DNA from: Schauerella fraxinea
GTDB lineage: Bacteria > Pseudomonadota > Gammaproteobacteria > Burkholderiales > Burkholderiaceae_B
NCBI GenBank assembly: GCA_030849965.1
Contig: JAVDKL010000001.1
Coordinates: 1,532,554-1,596,553, forward strand
Reading direction: 5' to 3'
DNA: 64,000 nucleotides
Below, piece by piece: positions 51,649 to 60,863 of the stretch. The position numbers were made by a program, and so were the translations under genes. Under the pieces are notes generated by a model. The model saw only the letters and a program-made list of their open reading frames with translations. It did not search any database and had not been told where the DNA came from. Every line of letters starts with the position of its first letter. Within the stretch, counting starts at the first letter, position 1.

Positions 51649-51756
51649 CGATTGCTCACTGTTCGCCATTCCGCACAAGCTGTGCCGATTTAGGCGGATT
51701 GTCGCACGCCGGTAGCGTGATTACAGTTGCCACATCACCTACCCACGGAGCCCTCC

Positions 51757-52662
51757 ATGACCACCCCCGCACACGCAGCAGCAGGTACATACGCCCTCGG
51801 CGACCGCACCGTCAACCGGCTCGGTTACGGCGCCATGCAGTTGGCCGGCAAAGGAGTATTCGGTCCGCCCAAAGACGTCGCTGCCGCACTGGCGGTGTTG
51901 AAGGCGGCTGTGGAAGCCGGCGTCAACCATATCGATACGAGTGACTTCTATGGCCCGCACGTCACCAATCAACTCATTCGCCAAGCGCTTCACCCCTATG
52001 CCTCCGATCTCACGCTCGTCACCAAGATCGGCGCGTTTCGCGGCGCCGATGCTTCCTGGCTACCCGCCCTGGGGCGAGAGGACCTGATCCGTGCGGTGCA
52101 CGACAACCTGCGCAACCTGGATCTGGATGCACTGGACGTCGTCAATCTACGCATCATGTTCGACGTGCACGGCCCTGCCGAAGGCACCATCGAAGAACCG
52201 CTGACCGTACTCGCCGAGCTGCAACGCCAAGGGCTCGTGCGCCATATCGGCTTGAGTAACGTCACGCGTGCGCAGGTTGCTGAAGGCCGCGAGATCGCCG
52301 ATATCGTCTGCGTGCAAAATCAGTACAACCTGGTGCACCGCCAGGATGACGCAATGATCGATGAACTGGCCGCAGCCGGCATTGCCTACGTACCGTTCTT
52401 TCCGCTGGGTGGCTTTACACCGTTGCAGTCGGATGCCCTGTCGAGCGTGGCAAAACAGTTGAACGCCACGCCCATGCAGGTGGCCCTCGCATGGCTGCTG
52501 CAACGCGCGCCCAATATCCTGCTGATACCCGGCACGTCGTCCGTCGCGCATTTGCACGAGAACCTCAACGCCGCGTCGCTCGCGTTGCCTGCGGAAGCAT
52601 TAGCCGCACTGGATAAGATCGGTTCGAATGCACATTCATCACATCCGGTAAGAGAGCGGTAA
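51757..52662 (+). CDS. Aldo/keto reductase family oxidoreductase
   Basis: A 301-residue TIM-barrel enzyme. It has RLGYGAMQLAGKGVFGPP, the catalytic Asp/Tyr segment HIDTSDFYGPHVTNQLIRQAL, LTLVTKIG, GLVRHIGLSNVT and the cofactor motif NILLIPGTSSVAHLHEN. It should reduce aldehydes or ketones with NADPH. ATG 51757 follows GGAGCCCTCC. The divergent LysR gene probably controls it. Confidence 0.92.
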   Translation: MTTPAHAAAGTYALGDRTVNRLGYGAMQLAGKGVFGPPKDVAAALAVLKAAVEAGVNHIDTSDFYGPHVTNQLIRQALHPYASDLTLVTKIGAFRGADASWLPALGREDLIRAVHDNLRNLDLDALDVVNLRIMFDVHGPAEGTIEEPLTVLAELQRQGLVRHIGLSNVTRAQVAEGREIADIVCVQNQYNLVHRQDDAMIDELAAAGIAYVPFFPLGGFTPLQSDALSSVAKQLNATPMQVALAWLLQRAPNILLIPGTSSVAHLHENLNAASLALPAEALAALDKIGSNAHSSHPVRER

Positions 52663-52697
52663 GACTAACCCCACCAAAATCGCGTTTTTGAAAGCGG

Positions 52698-53504
52698 ATG
52701 GGGAAAGCGATGTCTTGGTTGAATGCAGGCTCGAATCGAGTGGTACTGGGCGCCCTTATCGCGGCCATCACGGGGCCAGTGGCGACCCAAGCCGCCGACA
52801 TCGGCGATCCCGAGCCCACTCAGGAATATGCATCGCAGTGGGGATTGGGTGCAGGCGTGGGAATCAAGCGCAGCCCGTATCGCGGCGTGGGCAACGAAAC
52901 CAACGCCATCCCGCTGTTGAGTTTTGAAAATCGATACGTGCGCTTTTTCGGCACCACACTCGATGCCAAACTGCCGTCGGCCGGCCCCGTGGATTTTTCG
53001 ATCCGCGCCAGGTATGGCTTGGGCGATGGCTACAAATCATCCGACTCGTCTTATCTTTCCGGCATGGACGAACGCAAAGGCGGGCTATCCTTGGGCCTGG
53101 CCACAACGTGGCACAACGATCTGGCCAACGTGTCGTTGGAATGGATGCGCGCCACAAGCAACGGCAAGGGCAATCGCATCAAGTTGGCCGTAGAGCGCTC
53201 GTTCGACGTGTCAAACAGCGTCAGCCTTACGCCTTACGCGGCGATCGAACGCGCCGACCGTAAAGACGTCGACTACTATTTCGGCGTCAAGACGAGCGAG
53301 ATCCGGGCCAACCGGCCAGGTTATGAAGGGCGGGCCACTACGAACATCGAAGGGGGCATCCGTCTGAACTACACATTGACGAAGCAGCAGAATGTTTTTG
53401 TCGACGTAGGCGTCCAGCACTGGGGTGCCGGCGTCACCGACAGTCCCTTGGTAGATCGCAGCACCTCACCCACGATGCGCCTCGGCTATCTCTACCGATT
53501 CTAA
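52698..53504 (+). CDS. MipA/OmpV family outer-membrane protein
   Basis: A 268-residue protein with a signal peptide ending near TQAAD, then the family pattern WGLGAGVGIKRSPYRGVGNETNAIPLLSFENRYVRFFG. Its C-terminus ends in an aromatic residue (LGYLYRF), as outer-membrane barrels do. MipA-type proteins scaffold murein enzymes, while OmpV members act as channels. It is 7 bp before a two-component pair; related pairs in other bacteria regulate an adjacent mipA in response to antimicrobials (known context). Starts at 52698 or 52710 are possible. Confidence 0.87.
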   Translation: MGKAMSWLNAGSNRVVLGALIAAITGPVATQAADIGDPEPTQEYASQWGLGAGVGIKRSPYRGVGNETNAIPLLSFENRYVRFFGTTLDAKLPSAGPVDFSIRARYGLGDGYKSSDSSYLSGMDERKGGLSLGLATTWHNDLANVSLEWMRATSNGKGNRIKLAVERSFDVSNSVSLTPYAAIERADRKDVDYYFGVKTSEIRANRPGYEGRATTNIEGGIRLNYTLTKQQNVFVDVGVQHWGAGVTDSPLVDRSTSPTMRLGYLYRF

Positions 53505-53511
53505 CCATCCC

Positions 53512-54204
53512 ATGTCCACCAACCGCGTCGCGCTGCTCGAAGATAATCCGCGCATGGCCGCCCTCATTTGCAAGGCGCTGTCGGCTGCCGGCATTCCGGT
53601 GGATGTGTTCGAACGCATCGACTCGGCGTGGCAAGCCATCGCGCCGGGTGGCTATGCCGCGCTGGTCATCGATCGCAGCGTGCCCGATGGCGACGGCCTC
53701 GATCTGGTGAAAAGATTGCGGGCTCGAGGTAACGCCACACCTTGCCTGATGGTCACGGCGCGCGACGCGATCCACGACCGCATCCAGGGGCTGGAATCCG
53801 GCGCGGACGACTATTTGCCCAAGCCTTTTTCTCTGGAAGAATTCGTCGCCCGCGTGCGGGCATTGATGCGGCGCCCGGTCGTTTTGGCGAGTTTGAATCC
53901 ATCGTTTGGCGGACTCACCGTGCATCCCGATATGGGATGCATGACGCACGGCCCAACGAACGTGCCGCTGCCGCCGGCAGAATTGCAGATCCTGTTGGCG
54001 TTGGTCCAGGCGGCAGGCCAGGTGATCCGCCGCAGCCGGCTCGAAGCCACCGGTTGGGGCTTGGGCGAAGGCGTCACGCCCAATGCGCTCGACGTGGCCG
54101 TTCATCGCTTGCGTCGAAAGATCGCATCGGCCGGCGCCGCCGTGCAGATTGTCAACCTGCGCGGCCAGGGTTTCGCATTGCAAGCCATCGATGAAACGCA
54201 ATAG
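53512..54204 (+). CDS. OmpR-family response regulator
   Basis: A 230-residue regulator. The receiver has VALLEDN and phosphoacceptor Asp54 (LVIDRSVPDGDGLDL), with the conserved Lys in DDYLPKPFSL. The C-terminal winged helix has TPNALDVAVHRLRRKIASAGAAVQIVNLRGQGFAL, typical of OmpR/PhoB DNA-binding domains. It overlaps the sensor kinase gene by 14 bp, so the two are translationally coupled. It probably controls the mipA-like gene just upstream (inference). Confidence 0.95.
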   Translation: MSTNRVALLEDNPRMAALICKALSAAGIPVDVFERIDSAWQAIAPGGYAALVIDRSVPDGDGLDLVKRLRARGNATPCLMVTARDAIHDRIQGLESGADDYLPKPFSLEEFVARVRALMRRPVVLASLNPSFGGLTVHPDMGCMTHGPTNVPLPPAELQILLALVQAAGQVIRRSRLEATGWGLGEGVTPNALDVAVHRLRRKIASAGAAVQIVNLRGQGFALQAIDETQ

Positions 54205-55531
54205 CCTGACCGCCAAGCTGTTGGCAGCCACTACCCTCGCCCTGCTTGCGACCGCAGCGCTGGTTGCCTCACTCTCCTATGTCGTGATCACGCACTATCC
54301 GGGCGTATGGCTTGAAGCGGATTTCGTATCGTCCGCCGACGAGGTGGCTGACGGTCTCATCTTCGATGCCGCCGATCGCCCCATTGCGCTCAAGATCCAT
54401 TCCGGTCTGACGAGCGCCTACGCCGCCTTGCATAACGACATGCTTTATCGTGTCGTCGATCCAGATGGCAACGTATTGCTGGCCGCCGATGCCAACGCAA
54501 AGGCCCTGACGCCTGACGATAAACCCTTCGATTCAACACTGACGCGCTTCGACCTTGTGCGCGATGGCAATCTGCTGCACGTGGCCACCTTTCCGCTGGA
54601 TCGGCCCGGTCCCGTTTACTACTTGCAACTCGCGCGCAGCGAACGCTTTCAACAAGCCATGACGGGGCTCGAAAGCAGCACCGCACATGAGGCAGGATTG
54701 ACGGCGACCATCATGGCGCTATTGATCTTCAGCGCGATCGTGTTCTATACCCTGCGCCGGGTACTCAAGCCCCTGCATACCGCTTCCGAAGCCGCGGCCC
54801 GCATCACGCCCGGCAATCGGCACACGCGTCTATCGACCGACGGCATGCCCAGCGAGCTTGTGCCACTCATCACCGCGCTCAATCAGGCCTTGGAGCGACT
54901 ATCGGTGGGTTATGAAGTGCAGCAGGAATTTCTCACGACCGCTGCGCACGAACTGAAAACGCCCCTCGCACTGATGCGTGGCACCGTCGAACTCGGCGAC
55001 TCCCCCGATCGCACCACCCTGCTGGCCGACATCGACGGGATGTCGCGGCAGGTGCAGCAACTGCTGCAGCTGGCCGAGTGCAGCGAATCGCAGAATTACA
55101 CGATGGCGCCCACCGACATGGCCCTTGTGGTGGCCGACGCCACAGCCAAGTTGACCCGCCTGGCCACCAATGCCCAGGTCGTCATGCACACCACGCTGGC
55201 GCCGTGCGTCATCCAGGCCGACCGCGCCGCCCTCTTCATTTTGCTGCGCAACCTCTTGGAAAATGCTGTGCGTTTCGCACCGCGTGGCAGCGCGATTGAA
55301 GTCGCCCTGAATGCGCAGGGACTATCGGTGCGCGACCATGGCGTCGGGATCGACCCGCAGGATATGCCGATGGTGTTCCGGCGCTACTGGCGAGGAAGCA
55401 ACCCCAGCGGCGGCGGATCGGGCCTCGGGCTGGCGATCTGCAAGCAGATCGCGCACGCCCATGGCTGGTCGATATCCGTACACAACGCTGACCCGGGCGC
55501 CTGCTTTCAGATTCATTTTCAACAGCCGTGA
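54191..55531 (+). CDS. Membrane sensor histidine kinase (OmpR-pair partner)
   Basis: A 446-residue kinase with a first membrane segment at about 9-33, a periplasmic sensor region (35-170), a second segment near 172-190, HAMP, HisKA with His253 (AAHELKTPLALMRG), and an HATPase with NLLENAVRF, DHGVGIDPQDMPMVFRRYWRG and GSGLGLAICKQIAHAHG. It should phosphorylate the regulator encoded just upstream. ATG 54191 lies inside the end of that gene. The periplasmic domain contains no recognised fold. Confidence 0.93.
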   Translation: MKRNSLTAKLLAATTLALLATAALVASLSYVVITHYPGVWLEADFVSSADEVADGLIFDAADRPIALKIHSGLTSAYAALHNDMLYRVVDPDGNVLLAADANAKALTPDDKPFDSTLTRFDLVRDGNLLHVATFPLDRPGPVYYLQLARSERFQQAMTGLESSTAHEAGLTATIMALLIFSAIVFYTLRRVLKPLHTASEAAARITPGNRHTRLSTDGMPSELVPLITALNQALERLSVGYEVQQEFLTTAAHELKTPLALMRGTVELGDSPDRTTLLADIDGMSRQVQQLLQLAECSESQNYTMAPTDMALVVADATAKLTRLATNAQVVMHTTLAPCVIQADRAALFILLRNLLENAVRFAPRGSAIEVALNAQGLSVRDHGVGIDPQDMPMVFRRYWRGSNPSGGGSGLGLAICKQIAHAHGWSISVHNADPGACFQIHFQQP

Positions 55532-55641
55532 CGCCGCATGAGGTGAATGACGCCTAGGCCGGCACGAGATCGCCCGCGCGCGCTCGCTTGCTTGATTCGA
55601 CAAGCATCGCTATCATCGCTTCACGCAACAATTGAAGTTAT

Positions 55642-56106
55642 ATGAAACGCGATAGCAGACTTTCCGGTGTTCTCCACGTCCTTCTGCACATGGCCGAGGT
55701 CGATGGCCCCGTCACGTCGGATGTGATGGCGCGCACGATGCAAACCAATCCGGTCGTGATCCGCCGCATCATGAGCGGGCTTCGCGACCAAGGCTTCGTC
55801 CGCTCCGAGAAAGGCCACGGCGGCGGTTGGACCATTGCCCGCGACCTCAGCGGCATCACCTTGCTCGATGTGTATCGCGCGCTGGGCGAACCGGAGCCGT
55901 TTGCGATGGGCCATCGTACCGAAGCGCCGGGCTGCGCCGTTGAACAAGCCGTCAATGCAGCGCTAGCAAGCGCTTTCAAGGATGCAGAAGCCCTGCTGCT
56001 TGCGCGTTTCAAAAAGGTCACGCTCGCCCAGTTGAGCGCGGATTTTCATGCTCGCCTGATCGCCAGCGGCACCTCAATCGATTTGGAGAACATGCATGAC
56101 ACATGA
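55642..56106 (+). CDS. Rrf2 family transcriptional regulator
   Basis: A 154-residue winged-helix protein with MQTNPVVIRRIMSGLRDQGFVRSEKGHGGGWTIARDLSGITLLDVYRALGE, the Rrf2 signature. It has a single Cys (EAPGCAVEQ), so it cannot bind an IscR-type three-Cys cluster by itself; it might sense thiols by that Cys. It overlaps the following flavoprotein gene by 11 bp and probably regulates it. Confidence 0.92.
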   Translation: MKRDSRLSGVLHVLLHMAEVDGPVTSDVMARTMQTNPVVIRRIMSGLRDQGFVRSEKGHGGGWTIARDLSGITLLDVYRALGEPEPFAMGHRTEAPGCAVEQAVNAALASAFKDAEALLLARFKKVTLAQLSADFHARLIASGTSIDLENMHDT

Positions 56107-57004
56107 TGCGATCGTCGTTGGCGGAAGTTTCGCCGGCCTTTCCGCCGCCTTGTACATTGCCCGCGCCCGCCGCAAGGTATGCGTGATCGATACGGCCAAG
56201 CCGCGCAACCGATTTGCAGCCGCTTCTCACGGGTTCTTCGGTCAAGACGGCAGTAAGCCGCAAGACATGATTGCGCAGGCACGCGATCAATTGCTGAAGT
56301 ACCCCACTGTGCAATGGCAATCCAGCGCCGCCGTTGCGGTGGCCGCCCAACAAGACGGTTTCGAACTCCGAATGGCCACCGGCGAAACGCTCGCCACGCG
56401 CAAGCTCGTACTCGCCTTCGGCATCACGGACGTGCTGCCCGCCGTGACGGGGCTCAACGAGCGTTGGGGCAGGAGCGTGCTGCACTGCCCCTACTGCCAC
56501 GGATTTGAATTCGCCGACGCGGATCTCGGCGTGTTGTACGCCGCCGAGGGCTCGATTCATCAGGCGTTGCTGATTGCCGAATGGGGCCCCACCACGCTTT
56601 TCCTCAACGGCCACACGCTGCCCGACGACACCGTGCGCGAGAAACTCCTCTCCCGCGGGATTGCGATCGAACCGGCACCCGTGCTGCGGCTTGAAGGGCC
56701 GCACACGTCGCTCACTGCTGTGGTGCTGGCAGACGGCCGCAACGTGGCACTACAAGCGCTGTTCATCGCTGCGCCCACTCGGCTCAACAGCGATCTCGCC
56801 GAACAGCTCGGATGCGCGATCGACGACGGCCCGATCGGCCCGGTGATCCGCACTCGGGCCGACAAGCTCACCACGGTACCCAACGTTTACGCGGCTGGCG
56901 ACATTGCCCGCGCCCCGCACAGCGTGGCGTGGGCGGCCAGCGACGGCGTCATGGCCGGCACCGCGGTGCACCGCGCGCTGGTGTTTCCCGAAACCGGCCA
57001 GTGA
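56096..57004 (+). CDS. Thioredoxin-reductase-like FAD/NAD(P)H oxidoreductase
   Basis: A 302-residue flavoprotein. The FAD loop is IVVGGSFAGLSAALYIARARRKVCVID; the redox motif CPYCHG is the classic CxxC of thioredoxin-reductase-like enzymes; and VYAAGDIARAPHSVAWAASDGVMAG is the second FAD-binding motif. It likely transfers electrons from NAD(P)H to a disulfide or small molecule. Co-occurrence with the Rrf2 regulator suggests a stress-response role (inference). Confidence 0.9.
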   Translation: MTHDAIVVGGSFAGLSAALYIARARRKVCVIDTAKPRNRFAAASHGFFGQDGSKPQDMIAQARDQLLKYPTVQWQSSAAVAVAAQQDGFELRMATGETLATRKLVLAFGITDVLPAVTGLNERWGRSVLHCPYCHGFEFADADLGVLYAAEGSIHQALLIAEWGPTTLFLNGHTLPDDTVREKLLSRGIAIEPAPVLRLEGPHTSLTAVVLADGRNVALQALFIAAPTRLNSDLAEQLGCAIDDGPIGPVIRTRADKLTTVPNVYAAGDIARAPHSVAWAASDGVMAGTAVHRALVFPETGQ

Positions 57005-57029
57005 GGGGACGGTTGCGGCGTTTCTGATA

Positions 57030-57674
57030 TCAAGCCGCGTCTGGCCGATGCCGCAGATACCCCAGCACGGCCTGCACGACTTCTTGCTCGGCGACCGCCA
57101 ACATCCCGGCGTCTGCGTCCCCTTCCTTCAACCCTGCTGACGCGGTCCAGTGATCCATGATGGCCTGGATCATCACCGGCACCGTGCGCGCAGCACGGTA
57201 ATGATCCGCGCCCTCGAGCGCCTGGCACTGCCTGAAAAACTGCAGGCATAGATCACTGCCCTGCTGCAGATAGGCATCGATCACATCGCCGACCGGCAAT
57301 CGAGCTTCTTCATGGTCGATCGCGGACGCGAGCAGCCCATCCTCGCGGCTGTGCTTGATGACGGCACGAATGAGGATGCGGACGGCGGCGTCCAGATCGT
57401 CGCGCGGTGCAGCGTCGATTGCCTCGGCCATGTCGCGCAGCATGCGCATCTTCTGACGATGAATCAACGCCAGCATCAGGGCATCTTTGTTGGGGAAGTA
57501 CTGATACAGGCTGCCCACGCTTGTACCGGCGCGCGCGGCGATGGCATTGGTGTTGAATCCCTTTAACCCCTCGCAAGACAAAATCTGAGTAGCCGCCTGC
57601 AAGAGCGCATCGTGCGTGGCTTGTGAGCGGGCTTGGCGCGGCGATTTACGGGGGCTGAGCGAGGGGTTGGACAT
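57030..57674 (-). CDS. TetR family transcriptional regulator
   Basis: A 214-residue TetR protein. The helix-turn-helix is ATHDALLQAATQILSCEGLKGFNTNAIAARAGTSVGSLYQYFPNKDALMLALI. A basic Ser/Arg-rich N-terminus precedes it. It is divergent from the DoxX gene across 117 bp and probably represses it and itself. Confidence 0.93.
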   Translation of the reverse strand: MSNPSLSPRKSPRQARSQATHDALLQAATQILSCEGLKGFNTNAIAARAGTSVGSLYQYFPNKDALMLALIHRQKMRMLRDMAEAIDAAPRDDLDAAVRILIRAVIKHSREDGLLASAIDHEEARLPVGDVIDAYLQQGSDLCLQFFRQCQALEGADHYRAARTVPVMIQAIMDHWTASAGLKEGDADAGMLAVAEQEVVQAVLGYLRHRPDAA

Positions 57675-57791
57675 AGCGAGTCAGCGTTCAAACAATGCGA
57701 GTAACGAATGTGAGCATTTATTCATAAACTGAGTGTTGCCGCAAGCCTTCCTCAGACGCCGCCGCCTCCACACCTCACACAGGACGCCACA

Positions 57792-58193
57792 ATGCCTTCG
57801 CTTATTCACGACCTGCTCGCCAGCCCATCCTTCGAAATATTCGCACGCGTTCTGCTCACATCGTTCTTTTGGGTAGCGGGAATCTTCGGCCTGTTCAAGT
57901 TCGGCATGATGGTCAACGTCATCGAGCGGCAGTCGTTACCCGCTCCTCGCCTGATCGTTGCCGCCATGATCGTCACCGAACTCGTCGGCTCGGCGCTGCT
58001 CATCACCAACTTCAACGGCATGGCCTGGTTAGGCGCCGGCGCGTTGGGCGTTTTCACCCTGCTGTCGATTCCGCTCGGGCACCCCTTTTGGCGATTTTCC
58101 CCACCCAAGAAGATGGAGGAATTTCAGATCGCCCTTGAGCATCTCGCCGTGACCGGCGGGCTGATCTGCGCGGCGATCCTCACCGTCCGATAA
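57792..58193 (+). CDS. DoxX family membrane protein
   Basis: A 133-residue protein with about four membrane segments. It has LLASPSFEIFARVLLTSFFWVAGIFGLFKFG at the start, LLITNFNGMAWLGAGALGVFTLLSIPLGHPFWRF in the middle and a last segment ending LICAAILTV. DoxX members are inner-membrane proteins linked to oxidoreduction. The divergent TetR gene is its likely regulator. Confidence 0.88.
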   Translation: MPSLIHDLLASPSFEIFARVLLTSFFWVAGIFGLFKFGMMVNVIERQSLPAPRLIVAAMIVTELVGSALLITNFNGMAWLGAGALGVFTLLSIPLGHPFWRFSPPKKMEEFQIALEHLAVTGGLICAAILTVR

Positions 58194-58248
58194 GCGCATG
58201 ATGTCACGCAGCAAGCCCCAGGCGCTGCGCCGAACGCGACCGAAAGCG

Positions 58249-59141
58249 CTAGGCGATTTTCGGCTCTGCCAGGGATTCAGCCAGAAAATCCACCAATGCC
58301 GCCACGCGGCGCGGCGGCGGCCCACCCGGATACACCGCATACATATCGGTCGTGCCCACGACGAAATCGTCGAGCGCTACCTCCAGCGCACCGGACGTAA
58401 GCTCTTGCTGGATATCCAGCGATTCTTGATGATGACGCCCAGGCCCTCCACTGCCCATTCGCGCAGCAGCCCGCCATCGCTGGCCTGCCGATCGCCCGCT
58501 ACCTTCACGCTGAAGAGCCGCTCACCATCGCGAAACGGCCACGCCGCCAGAGGCGCGCCGGGACGCGCCAGGATCAGGCAATTGTGATCGGCGAGATGAT
58601 CGGGATGCGTGGGCTTGCCATGACGCGCCCAGTATTGCGGTGCTGCGCAAACCAGGCGCTTGCCACCGATCAGCAGCCGCGCACGCATACCGGAATCGCG
58701 CAGCGGGCCGTTGCGCAACGCCAGATCGATTCGCTCTTCGATCAGGTCGACAGTGCTGTCGTTCAGGATCAAGCTCACATGTATGGCGGGATGACGGGCT
58801 TGAAAAATATCAAGCAGCGGGCGCAAGCGACGACGACCGAAATCATTCGTGGTGTTGATTCGAATCGAGCCCGACAGCGGTCCATCCTCGCGCAGTTCGC
58901 TCAGCGCCGTGTCCCACGCCGAAACCATGCCACGCGCATCGTTCAACAACGATTCGCCCTCACGTGTGAAGACGAGCCGGCGCGTCGAGCGCGTCATCAA
59001 CCGTGCGCCGGTTTCTTGTTCAAGCTGCGTCACGGCGAGCGCCACGGTCGACGTCGCCATCGCGCGTTGCCTGGCCACCCCCGAGAAACTGCCTGTCTCG
59101 GCCACGTCGATCAGCAAACGCAGTGCATCGATACGATCCAT
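58249..59141 (-). pseudogene. LysR family regulator, frameshifted near its C-terminus
   Basis: The frame starts at ATG 59141 with DALRLLIDVAETGSFSGVARQRAMATSTVALAVTQLEQETGARLMTRSTRRLVFTREG, a normal LysR helix-turn-helix. At about 58416 it runs into GVIIKNRW and then non-homologous residues. The matching continuation, DIQQELTSGALEVALDDFVV to the stop at 58249, lies in another frame. Restoring one base (a G on the minus strand near 58416) joins them into 297 residues. The gene may be inactivated, or the base may be a sequencing error. It is divergent from an SDR gene. Confidence 0.82.
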
Positions 59142-59295
59142 GTTTCCGAGCCTCACTGGTTGAGCGGGAGATGCAGCCAACCTGCAGCATACCTGGGGCA
59201 TCGTTCGAGATACTCGAACAGTCATTTCGAGCGTAACCGCTTCTCCCACCCTGATGGAAGGTACAGAATGACCCCAACACAGCGAGGTATTCATC

Positions 59296-60081
59296 GTGAT
59301 CATTGACTTCACTCATCGCAACGTTTTCATTTCGGGATCCACCAGTGGCATCGGATTCGCAACAGCCCAGGCCTTTCTGGCGTCCGGCGCCAACGTGGTC
59401 ATCAACGGTCGCAGCGAAGCGAGCGTGGACGCCGCATTGACCAAACTCGGCGGCGCCGGCCCCAGGCTCACCGGCTTCGCCGGCGATCTCAGCACCCCGG
59501 CCGCCTGCGACAAACTTATCGCCGCCCATCCCGATTTCGATATCGTCATCAACAATCTCGGCATCTTCGGCCTGCAGGATTTCTTCGACACGGCCGACGA
59601 CGACTGGGAGAATTTCTTCCAGACCAACGTCATGTCGGGCGTGCGACTGGCGCGGGCTTACGCACCGGCCATGGCCGCGCGCGGCTGGGGCCGCATCGTG
59701 TTCATCTCATCCGAATCGGCCATCAACATCCCGTCGGACATGATCCATTACGGCTTCACGAAAACCGCGCAGCTTTCAATCTCGCGTGGGTTGGCGAAGC
59801 GCCTGGCCGGAACCGGTGTCACGGTCAATGCCGTGTTGCCGGGTCCCACGCTATCCGAAGGCGTGGCCGCCATGCTGCAAGCCGATGTCGACCGCACCGG
59901 CGACAGCCTCGACAAAGTGGCCACCGACTTCATCGCCGCGCACCGCAGTTCGTCGATCATCAAACGCGCAGCGCGTGTGGATGAAGTGGCCAACATGGTG
60001 CTGTACGTCAGTTCCGAACAAGCGTCGGCCACCACGGGCGCCGCGCTGCGCGTGGATGGCGGCGTGATCGAAAGCATCTAG
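59296..60081 (+). CDS. Short-chain dehydrogenase/reductase (SDR)
   Basis: A 261-residue SDR from a GTG start. The cofactor loop is VFISGSTSGIGFATAQAFL; NNLGIFG is the NNAG equivalent; catalytic residues appear in VFISSESAINIPSDMIHYGFTKTA (Ser, Tyr, Lys). It should oxidise or reduce an alcohol/ketone with NAD(P). The divergent LysR gene next door is probably its regulator, but that gene is broken. Confidence 0.92.
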   Translation: MIIDFTHRNVFISGSTSGIGFATAQAFLASGANVVINGRSEASVDAALTKLGGAGPRLTGFAGDLSTPAACDKLIAAHPDFDIVINNLGIFGLQDFFDTADDDWENFFQTNVMSGVRLARAYAPAMAARGWGRIVFISSESAINIPSDMIHYGFTKTAQLSISRGLAKRLAGTGVTVNAVLPGPTLSEGVAAMLQADVDRTGDSLDKVATDFIAAHRSSSIIKRAARVDEVANMVLYVSSEQASATTGAALRVDGGVIESI

Positions 60082-60178
60082 CCCGATCTCCAGTCAAGCA
60101 TTTCCATTCTCTTCATTCGCATTGCGCACGCGACCGAGGCCTGAGGCGCGGTCGTGCGCCTCAACACACGGATACGCC

Positions 60179-60796
60179 ATGACCCATCCCATCATTGCCG
60201 CCATCGAAGCACGAAACACGATCAATCTGTTCGATGCGTCCCAGCGCATCAGCGACGAACACATCAGCGAACTCGTGCGCCTGGCCACGCGGGCCCCTAC
60301 CGCGTTCAATCTGCAAAACTGGCGCTTCATTGCCGTGCGCACGCCCGAGGCCAAGCAGCGACTGCGCAAGGTGGCGTGGGATCAGGCCAAAGTGGAAGAA
60401 GCCGGCGTGACCTTCATCGTGTGCGGTCAAATGACGGATGAGCGCGTACTGGCCGATCGTCTCGCGCCGGCTGTCGACGCGGGCATCATGCCGGCGAGCA
60501 TGGTGCCCAGTTGGGAAGCCGGCGCCAGGATGCTGTACGCCGGTCAGGTCTGGCGGCAGCGCGATGAGGCCGTACGCTCGGCCACGTTCGGCGCCACCAC
60601 GCTCATCTACGCTGCCCATGCGCTGGGATTCGGTGCCGCACCGATGATCGGCTTCGACCACGAAGCGGTCGCGCATGAGTTCGATCTGCTGCCCAATGAG
60701 ATCCCGGTCATGCTTCTGGCCGTGGGCCACGCCAAACCGGAAAACTGGCCGCAAAAACCGCGTCGCCCGCTCGCGCAGGTGCTGAACATCGTTTGA
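60179..60796 (+). CDS. Nitroreductase family protein
   Basis: A 205-residue FMN-dependent protein with IEARNTINLFDASQRISDEHISELVRLATRAPTAFNLQNWRFIAV, the nitroreductase FMN-binding signature, and IYAAHALGFGAAPMIGFD, GHAKPENWPQKPRRPLAQV at the end. It likely reduces nitro or quinone-like compounds with NAD(P)H. An earlier in-frame start at 60122 exists but has no better ribosome site. Confidence 0.9.
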   Translation: MTHPIIAAIEARNTINLFDASQRISDEHISELVRLATRAPTAFNLQNWRFIAVRTPEAKQRLRKVAWDQAKVEEAGVTFIVCGQMTDERVLADRLAPAVDAGIMPASMVPSWEAGARMLYAGQVWRQRDEAVRSATFGATTLIYAAHALGFGAAPMIGFDHEAVAHEFDLLPNEIPVMLLAVGHAKPENWPQKPRRPLAQVLNIV

Positions 60797-60863
60797 TCGT
60801 CAAGCTTCATGCCACAACGCGCGCAGAAGCCTCGCTGCCCACAGCCACGGCGTGCGCGCGTAT

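Noticed and set aside
57675-57791. TetR operator in the TetR/DoxX gap
   Set aside because: AATGC...GCATT arms 15 bp apart are visible, but they are too short and widely spaced to claim.
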